5,504 bases of DNA, taken from assembly GCA_039812765.1 (NCBI GenBank), contig JBDIBF010000135.1, positions 1 to 5,504 on the forward strand, given 5' to 3'. Source of the DNA: JADJVL01 sp039812765 (GTDB taxonomy: Bacteria > Acidobacteriota > Holophagae > Holophagales > Holophagaceae). Both the position numbers and the translations under genes were made by a program. This document shows, piece by piece, positions 1-3,972 of this stretch. The notes under the pieces were generated by a model. It ran no database searches and was not told the origin of the DNA. It saw nothing but the letters and a program-made list of their open reading frames with translations. Position 1 is the first letter of the stretch; each line of letters begins with the position of its first letter.

Positions 1-149
1 AGCTGCCCGAGGCCGACCCCGTGCTCGCCTTCCGGTGGGCGGAAGCCAACCGCGCCACGCTGGTGCAGCTCACGCCCCGCCACGACCGACTGGACGAGGT
101 GCTCATCCGCGCCCTGCACGGGACGGATGCCAAGGAAGCGAGGGCCTGA
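1..149 (+). CDS. ABC transporter ATP-binding protein, C-terminal end only (partial)
   Basis: Only the last 48 residues and the TGA stop (147-149) are present; the reading frame starts at base 3. The visible tail (LPEADPVLAF... then LTPRHDRLDEVLIRALHG) resembles the C-terminal accessory region of ABC-2 exporter ATPases, where a conserved 'L(E/D)(D/E)V(F/L)..AL' motif follows a small alpha/beta domain; here it reads RLDEVLIRAL. No Walker motifs are in the window, so the family call rests on this tail plus context. The stop codon overlaps the start of the downstream permease by one base (TGATG), typical of translational coupling between an ATPase and its permease. The complete second ATPase downstream ends in a comparable motif (LNLDAVFQYLT). 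By inference it powers export through the permease at 149-1012. It could be another protein with a similar tail, but the operon order makes the ATPase call the best one. Confidence 0.7.
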   Translation, partial: LPEADPVLAFRWAEANRATLVQLTPRHDRLDEVLIRALHGTDAKEARA

Positions 150-1012
150 TGCCGATCTACGCGCCGACCCTTCCGCCCCGGGAGAACCTGCAGAACGGCA
201 GCCACCCCGTCGCCGTGATGATGCGCTTCGACGTGGGGCGCATCCTGCGGGCCAAGCTCGGGATGTTCTTCGGGTTCGTCTTCCTCTTCCTGCTCATCCT
301 GCAGGTGGCGGTCCTCTACTTCCGATACCTGGCCAACACCTCCATCGCCTTCTCCGGCGTGAAGGACTTCGCGGCCCAGGTGATGACCCAGGGCGCCGAG
401 TACCAGGCCGGGCACATCGGCCAGATGGTGCTCATCCCCCTGTGGTTCCAGGTGGCGCTCATCGGCGGCGGCCTGGTGGCCAGGGACACCCTCCACCGCA
501 TCCGCCCGCTGATGTACGCGCACCCCGTGCGGCCCCAGGACTACCTCCTGGCCAAGGGCGGGCTGGCCGCGCTGCTGCCCTTCGCCATCCAGCTCCCCTT
601 CATCCTCGTGCCCTGGGCCCTCAGCCTGATGGTGGCGGGCAAGAACGGACCCATCTGGGTCTCCCTGCCGGTGCACCTGCTCCCGGCGGCGCTGATCATC
701 GCCGCGCTGGCGGGCGCGGTCACCCTGGGGGCCAGCGCCATGGCGGGCTCGCCGAGGGCCGGCTTCGGGTGGGTGCTCGGCATCGTCCTGGGCTCCTTCG
801 CCCTGGGCGGCATGCTGGCGGGGCTCCTCAAGGCCAAGGCCTTCCTGGCCCTCAGCCCCCTGGCCCTGGCCACCGCCTGGCCCCAACTCCTCTGTGGCAT
901 GAACGACCCCTTCCTGGACTGGGGCCCCACCGTGGTCGGGACCGCGGCGCACATCGCCCTCTGGGTCTTCGTGGCGGCCCAGCGCACCAAGCCCAGCGAG
1001 GCGGTCCTGTGA
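149..1012 (+). CDS. ABC-2 type transporter permease subunit
   Basis: A 287-aa integral membrane protein. The start chosen is the ATG at 149, which overlaps the TGA of the upstream ATPase gene; GAGGG at 140-144 or AAGGAAG at 132-138 can serve as ribosome binding site. An upstream in-frame ATG at 35 would put 38 low-complexity residues inside the preceding gene and was rejected. About 25 polar residues are followed by hydrophobic segments near residues 38-58, 92-112, 137-163, 173-196, 205-227 and 258-276. The cytoplasmic stretch ARDTLHRIRPLMYAHPVRPQDYLLAK (second and third segments, about 111-136; key residues D113, R119, P126, Y132, K136) matches the ABC-2 permease pattern in which an acidic/arginine stretch precedes 'RPv.r..Yll.K'. 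Family knowledge: such subunits form the membrane channel of exporters for lipids, polysaccharides, peptides or drugs. The substrate is unknown. The stop overlaps the next gene's GTG start by 4 nt, so it belongs to the same operon. Confidence 0.82.
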   Translation: MPIYAPTLPPRENLQNGSHPVAVMMRFDVGRILRAKLGMFFGFVFLFLLILQVAVLYFRYLANTSIAFSGVKDFAAQVMTQGAEYQAGHIGQMVLIPLWFQVALIGGGLVARDTLHRIRPLMYAHPVRPQDYLLAKGGLAALLPFAIQLPFILVPWALSLMVAGKNGPIWVSLPVHLLPAALIIAALAGAVTLGASAMAGSPRAGFGWVLGIVLGSFALGGMLAGLLKAKAFLALSPLALATAWPQLLCGMNDPFLDWGPTVVGTAAHIALWVFVAAQRTKPSEAVL

Positions 1013-1932
1013 TCAAGCTGAACCGCGCCTCCCTCCGCTACGGCCAGATCCTCGGCCTCTCGCCCACCACCTTCGAGCTGCCCGCGGGCGGCGGCATCAC
1101 GGGCCTGCTGGGGCCGAACGGCGCCGGCAAGTCCAGCCTCATCCAGCTCCTCTCCGGCCTGCTGCCCAGCTCCAGCGGCGAGGTGGAGGTGCTGGGCGGC
1201 GAGCCCTACCGCAACTCCTCCATCCTCGCCCGCATCGGCCTGGTGCCCGAGGGCGACCGCTTCCCCACCGGGCTGAAGGGCGTCGGATGGCTGCGCATGA
1301 TGGGCGAGCTGTCGGGGCTCCAGGGCGCGGCGCTGGAGGCCGCCATCCAGAAGGCCCTGGGCATCGTGGGCATGGAGGTGAACGGCCTGAAGCCCTTCAC
1401 CCGCATGTCCAAGGGCATGCGCCAGCGCATGCGCCTGGCCCAGGCCCTGCTGCACGACCCGGAGCTGCTCATCCTCGACGAGCCCTTCAACGGCCTCGAC
1501 CCCGAAGCGCGGCTGCAGCTCATGGACATGCTCCGCAAGCTCGCCGACGGCGGCGTGAAGATCATCGTGAGCAGCCACATCCTGGGCGAGATCGCCCAGC
1601 TCACGGACCGCATCCTGCTGCTCTTCCGCGGGCGCCTGCTCGCCGAGGGCAGCGTGGCCGAGATCCGCGAGCTGCTGGACCGCCATCCCGTCGAACTGCG
1701 CCTCGCCGCCGAGGACGCCCGCGCCGTGGCCCGCTGGGCCGTGGAGCAGGGCGAGCTGGTGGGCCTGCGCCTGGAGGAGGGCTCGGCGGTGGTGGCCGTG
1801 CGCAACCCGCGCTCCTTCCTGCCCCGGCTTCAGGCCGCGGTGGTGGACGGGACGCTGCCCCTGCGCGCGCTGGATCCCCTCGACCTCAACCTGGACGCGG
1901 TGTTCCAGTACCTGACCAAAGACCACGCCTGA
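1009..1932 (+). CDS. ABC transporter ATP-binding protein (ABC-2 exporter type)
   Basis: A complete nucleotide-binding subunit of 307 aa that hydrolyses ATP on the cytoplasmic face to drive the permeases beside it. Start is the GTG at 1009, overlapping the previous stop (GTGA), with GAGG at 998-1001 seven bases upstream; no ATG lies between it and Walker A. Motifs: Walker A GPNGAGKS at residues 35-42; Q-loop region GLVPEGD at 77-83, with Glu81 in place of the classical Gln; signature MSKGMRQR at 133-140, a degenerate C-loop; Walker B LLILDEP at 153-159 with catalytic Glu158; D-loop GLD at 162-164; switch His190 in IIVSSH. The Glu Q-loop and SKGMRQR signature are common in ABC-2/NatA-like exporters, so they do not indicate loss of activity. 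Residues about 215-307 form the accessory C-terminal domain ending in LDAVFQYLT. The following permease starts 11 nt after the stop. The substrate is unknown. Confidence 0.93.
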   Translation: MIKLNRASLRYGQILGLSPTTFELPAGGGITGLLGPNGAGKSSLIQLLSGLLPSSSGEVEVLGGEPYRNSSILARIGLVPEGDRFPTGLKGVGWLRMMGELSGLQGAALEAAIQKALGIVGMEVNGLKPFTRMSKGMRQRMRLAQALLHDPELLILDEPFNGLDPEARLQLMDMLRKLADGGVKIIVSSHILGEIAQLTDRILLLFRGRLLAEGSVAEIRELLDRHPVELRLAAEDARAVARWAVEQGELVGLRLEEGSAVVAVRNPRSFLPRLQAAVVDGTLPLRALDPLDLNLDAVFQYLTKDHA

Positions 1933-1936
1933 GGGG
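1931..1936 (+). promoter_or_regulatory. Ribosome binding site of the second permease, overlapping the ATPase stop
   Basis: GAGGGG begins inside the TGA stop of the ATPase gene (TGAGGGG) and lies 7 nt before the ATG at 1944. It fixes that ATG as the start of the second permease. Terminating ribosomes would sit directly on the site, suggesting translational coupling (inference). Confidence 0.7.
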
Positions 1937-1943
1937 ACCCCGC

Positions 1944-2735
1944 ATGAACACCGCCGCCGTCCCCACGCCGATCCAGACCGCCAAGGCCGTCTTCAAGGGC
2001 TACCTGCCCCGCGTGCTGCAGGCCCGGGGCTGGGTCCTCGCCGGCCTCTCCCTCGTCCCGGTGGGCATCATCATGCTCGTGGTGCTCGTGATGAAGCTCC
2101 AGGGCGAGCGCATCCCCCCCGGCATCGCGGTGGAGGTCTTCCACAAGCTGCTGGCCCAGTACTTCCTGCCCATCATGGCCCTGGTGGCCGCCCCCGCGGG
2201 GATCCGCGAGGACATCGAGCAGCGCACCATCCCGCTCATGCTGGCCCGGCCCTCGACCATCTGGGCCCTGCCCTTCGGCAAGGGGCTCATCTGGTTCGCC
2301 TGGGGCGTGCTGTGGCTGGCCATCGCCTGCCTGGGCCTCGTCTCCATCGGCGGCGGGCTCGAGGAGCTGCCCCGCATGGTGGGCGCCCTCGCCTGCGCCT
2401 ACTGGGCCGAACTGGCCTTCCTCACCCTGCTCGGCCTCGTCTTCAAGCGCGGGGCGCTGTGGGGCGCGCTGTACCTCTTCATCTGGGACCGCGCCATCTG
2501 GATCCTCCCCGGCAACCTCCAGCGCCTCACCTTCGCCCACTACGTCGAGAACATCGCCGGCACCAAGAGCAGCGTCGTGAACGCCACCCACATGCTGGCC
2601 CAGACCCAGATCGCGACCCCGGCGCTGGTCGCCGCCCTGGTCCTCCTCGTCGCCGGCGCCGCCTTCTGGGCCCTCGCGGGTTGGAAGCTCCAGGCCACGC
2701 CCATCGGGCTGGCGGGGACCGAGGCGGAGGGCTGA
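1944..2735 (+). CDS. ABC-2 type transporter permease subunit (second)
   Basis: A 263-aa membrane protein with hydrophobic segments near residues 31-50, 68-87, 108-135, 147-167, 171-190 and 226-248. After the second segment comes a cytoplasmic motif, REDIEQRTIPLMLARPS (88-104), followed by a GKG at 112-114. This is the hallmark of ABC2_membrane_2-like permeases ('re.iE.rTi..ll.RPv.R...GK'). The start ATG at 1944 is set by GAGGGG seven bases upstream; longer in-frame extension runs through the ATPase gene and is a shadow. The first permease carries the same type of loop but diverges elsewhere, so the pair probably forms a heterodimeric channel or serves two ATPases separately. It is the last gene of the + operon: 34 nt after its TGA a long palindrome begins, and the next gene faces it. 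The substrate cannot be inferred. Confidence 0.85.
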   Translation: MNTAAVPTPIQTAKAVFKGYLPRVLQARGWVLAGLSLVPVGIIMLVVLVMKLQGERIPPGIAVEVFHKLLAQYFLPIMALVAAPAGIREDIEQRTIPLMLARPSTIWALPFGKGLIWFAWGVLWLAIACLGLVSIGGGLEELPRMVGALACAYWAELAFLTLLGLVFKRGALWGALYLFIWDRAIWILPGNLQRLTFAHYVENIAGTKSSVVNATHMLAQTQIATPALVAALVLLVAGAAFWALAGWKLQATPIGLAGTEAEG

Positions 2736-2769
2736 GGCTGGTGTCCGCGCGAGGGACGAGAGCCCGGCG

Positions 2770-2820
2770 CTGACGCGAGTCAGCCCTGGCCCCCCGGGGG
2801 CCAGGGCTGACTCGCGTCAG
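2770..2820. terminator. Long perfect palindrome between convergent genes; probable bidirectional terminator
   Basis: Bases 2770-2789 are the exact reverse complement of 2801-2820 (20 of 20). The centre is six C followed by five G, which can pair further, leaving a very small loop. After one G-G mismatch (2769/2821) three more pairs form outside (2766-2768 with 2822-2824). Each arm also contains its own 5-bp hairpin: CTGAC-GCGA-GTCAG at 2770-2783 and CTGAC-TCGC-GTCAG at 2807-2820; on either strand one of these has a GNRA-type GCGA loop. It starts 34 nt after the permease stop and ends 5 nt before the secreted-protein stop (2826), exactly where a shared terminator is expected. No T tract follows on either strand, so it is not a classical intrinsic terminator; it could be a U-less terminator, a 3'-end protecting stem or a dispersed palindromic repeat. 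Confidence 0.7.
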
Positions 2821-2825
2821 GGCCC

Positions 2826-3140
2826 TCAGCGGACGTAGACGATCTGGTAGGTCGAACGGTTGCGCTCGCCCACGGCCGTCACCGTGTAGGTGCCGGGCGG
2901 GAGGGTCGCGAAGCCGAAGGCGCTCATGTCGCCGGTGATGCTCGGCGAGATGGTGACGTAGTAGGCGTTCGTGGCGTACCAGGCGATGCCGCCCGGGATG
3001 CAGAAGGCCGTCAGGGTGGGCGCCGTGGTGTTGGCGGTCGGCGTGATGAAGTTCGAGGTGGAAGGCCACTGGGTGGGCGTCTGGGCGAAGGAGGCGGTGG
3101 CCAGGAGGGCGGCGGAGAGGAGGAGGCGCGGGAGTTTCAT
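2826..3140 (-). CDS. Small secreted protein of unknown function
   Basis: A 104-aa protein that I do not recognise. The start chosen is the ATG at 3138-3140 because a strong AAGGAG lies 6 nt upstream and the product then begins with a textbook signal peptide: MKLPR, a hydrophobic core LLLSAALLATA, and a probable signal peptidase I site after ASFA (residue 19). The in-frame ATG at 3176 would put 12 charged/proline residues before this signal and lacks such a site. The mature part is about 85 aa: a Thr/Ser/Pro/Asn-rich stretch (20-42), then alternating polar and hydrophobic segments rich in Tyr and Thr, including LPPGTYTVTAV (80-90) and a final YQIVYV (98-103). This suggests a small beta-sandwich, but that is inference. 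There is one cysteine (Cys47) and no lipobox, so it is likely periplasmic or extracellular. It is transcribed toward the ABC operon and ends 5 nt from the palindrome. Confidence 0.72.
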   Translation of the reverse strand: MKLPRLLLSAALLATASFAQTPTQWPSTSNFITPTANTTAPTLTAFCIPGGIAWYATNAYYVTISPSITGDMSAFGFATLPPGTYTVTAVGERNRSTYQIVYVR

Positions 3141-3146
3141 GGAAGG

Positions 3147-3152
3147 CTCCTT
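3147..3152 (-). promoter_or_regulatory. Ribosome binding site of the small secreted protein
   Basis: The - strand reads AAGGAG with a 6-nt spacer to the ATG at 3138-3140. It decides the start in favour of the signal-peptide methionine rather than the upstream ATG at 3176. The surrounding sequence, CCAAGGAGCCTTCCATG, matches the leader of the RsbRD_N-like gene at 15 of 17 positions. Confidence 0.75.
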
Positions 3153-3352
3153 GGGAATGGGACAGGCCTGCGGCACCCGCCGTCAGGGGCGATCACGGAA
3201 GGACGGGCCCGGAGGACCCGGTCGGGAAGGGATCGATCAGGACGCGACCCTTTCCGCCATGACCAATGCATCGCGGATGCCAAGCGGCTCATGGCCTCGC
3301 CCGGCCCCGACATCGCCATGATTTCAGGCGATTTAACCCAGCCTCGAAGGGA

Positions 3353-3385
3353 CCTGGACCCGTCCCGTCTCCGGGAGGGTCCAGG
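3353..3385. repeat. Strong inverted repeat (9-bp plus 5-bp stem, tetraloop)
   Basis: CCTGGACCC (3353-3361) is the exact reverse complement of GGGTCCAGG (3377-3385). Inside it TCCCG (3363-3367) pairs with CGGGA (3372-3376) around a four-base loop (TCTC), with only one unpaired base (3362) between the two stems. The result is a nearly continuous 14-bp hairpin. It lies about 90 nt beyond the stop of the RsbRD_N-like gene on the - strand. It could be a terminator for the - strand transporter operon, although no T tract follows, or a structured leader or operator for the secreted-protein gene. The outer arms contain the TGGAC/GTCCA element that recurs just to the right. Confidence 0.6.
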
Positions 3386-3392
3386 CTTGCGC

Positions 3393-3424
3393 TCCACAAA
3401 TTGGACACCGTCCACTTTGTGGAC
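3393..3424. promoter_or_regulatory. Tandem TCCAC-N4-TGGAC dyads forming a larger palindrome; candidate operator or terminator
   Basis: Two 14-nt copies of a dyad stand in direct repeat, 18 nt start to start: TCCACAAATTGGAC (3393-3406) and TCCACTTTGTGGAC (3411-3424). Together they also make a 31-nt near-palindrome: TCCACAAA (3393-3400) with TTTGTGGA (3416-3423), one mismatch, then TGGAC (3402-3406) with GTCCA (3410-3414) around a 3-nt centre. A related dyad, GTCCA-GGCG-TGGAC, follows at 3434-3447. Repeated dyads at near two-turn spacing suggest paired binding of a dimeric regulator; the hairpin reading suggests RNA structure after the RsbRD_N-like gene. The sequence alone does not separate the two. 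Confidence 0.5.
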
Positions 3425-3475
3425 CCCGCTCCCGTCCAGGCGTGGACCGCCCCCGCGCCCTCCCCGCCCGCCGCG

Positions 3476-3934
3476 CTAGCAGCCCGCGGTGCCGGCGAAG
3501 AGCGCCTGCAGGTCCAGGGAGGGCGTGTGGGTACGCGTGGCCAGGGAGACGTAGGTCCGCGCCAACCGGTCCTTGCCCGCGCCGAGCACCGTGCCCACCA
3601 GGCCCAGGGCCTCGCCCTGCGCCTGGGCCGGCAGCTCCTGGAGGATGCGCCGCCACAGGATCTCCTCGAGGACGTTGAAGGCGGTCTGGACTTCGGCGAG
3701 GTCCACCCCCGCCTCGAAGCGCTGCACCGCCACCGCCTCGGCGTGGGCCAGCACGGGGCCCAGGTCGCGGTTCCGCAGGGCGCCCAGGACAAGGGCCAGG
3801 AGGTCGCCCAGGCGCTGACGGACCACGGCGTCCCCGACCCGCTCGTAGTGTTCCAGGCGGGCGCGGTCCACGGACCGCACCGCCTCGGCGAGGATCTGCT
3901 CACGGCGGGACTGAAGGAGAAGGTTGAGGTCCAT
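3476..3934 (-). CDS. Stand-alone RsbRD N-terminal domain-like protein
   Basis: A 152-aa, mainly helical soluble protein with no signal peptide or membrane segment. The start is the ATG at 3932-3934, with AAGGAG 6 nt upstream; the open frame runs much further but only as a shadow of the transporter gene. The block RFEAGVDLAEVQTAFNVLEE (residues 72-91) followed by ILWRRI (92-97), preceded by an N-terminal helix with repeated Arg/Glu, is the pattern I associate with the RsbRD_N family, the globin-like sensory domain at the N-terminus of RsbR-type stressosome proteins and some histidine kinases. No STAS domain or kinase follows, so this would be a sensory module on its own. The only cysteine is the C-terminal residue, Cys152. 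It starts 38 nt after the transporter stop on the same strand, so both are probably co-transcribed. The family call is from memory of the motif; the signal sensed and the partner are unknown. Confidence 0.7.
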   Translation of the reverse strand: MDLNLLLQSRREQILAEAVRSVDRARLEHYERVGDAVVRQRLGDLLALVLGALRNRDLGPVLAHAEAVAVQRFEAGVDLAEVQTAFNVLEEILWRRILQELPAQAQGEALGLVGTVLGAGKDRLARTYVSLATRTHTPSLDLQALFAGTAGC

Positions 3935-3940
3935 GGCTGG

Positions 3941-3946
3941 CTCCTT
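3941..3946 (-). promoter_or_regulatory. Ribosome binding site of the RsbRD_N-like gene
   Basis: The - strand reads AAGGAG with a 6-nt spacer to the ATG at 3932-3934. It sits in the 38-nt gap after the transporter stop and fixes the start of the 152-aa protein. Its setting, CCAAGGAGCCAGCCATG, is almost the same as that of the secreted-protein gene. Confidence 0.75.
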
Positions 3947-3972
3947 GGAGGCGAGGGTCGAGGGGTCCGTGC

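Larger units (their letters stand above)
3141..3475. other. 335-nt non-coding stretch upstream of the secreted-protein gene
   Basis: No convincing gene lies here; the open frames crossing it have Arg/Pro-rich shadow translations. The part nearest the secreted-protein gene (3141-3352) should hold its promoter and 5' leader, but I could not find a -35/-10 pair I would defend; TTGGCA on the - strand near 3280 has no acceptable -10 partner at the right distance. A weak hairpin (3204-3210 with 3214-3220, one G-T pair) is present. The distal part (3353-3447) holds a dense set of inverted repeats, listed separately. I looked for the conserved blocks of a cyclic-di-GMP-I riboswitch and did not find them. 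The section about 3310-3340 is noticeably less GC-rich than its surroundings. Confidence 0.6.

Noticed and set aside
127..1008. N-terminal extension of the ATPase frame across the first permease gene
   Set aside because: The extension translates to Arg/Pro/Gly/His-rich sequence in the wrong frame of a clear membrane protein. The GTG at 1009 has a ribosome binding site and gives a normal-length ATPase.
1240..1260. Glu instead of Gln in the ATPase Q-loop as a sign of a dead enzyme
   Set aside because: The VPE form is common in ABC-2/NatA-like ATPases, and Walker A, Walker B glutamate, D-loop and switch histidine are all intact.
541..1926. A 461-codon open frame on the - strand opposite the first permease and the ATPase gene
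   Set aside because: It lies antisense to an ATPase with all catalytic motifs. Its product is low-complexity (Ala, Gly, His, Gln) with no domain, as expected where the real gene has G/C at third positions.
3141..3240. Possible cyclic-di-GMP (GEMM) riboswitch before the secreted-protein gene
   Set aside because: A GC hairpin and a CCTGACGGCGGGTGCCG-like stretch are suggestive, but the conserved GCAAAG-type blocks and the two paired helices are not there.
3137..3415. A 92-codon open frame on the - strand in the intergenic stretch
   Set aside because: Arg/Pro/Ser-rich shadow composition, no ribosome binding site match, and it overlaps the start of the secreted-protein gene.
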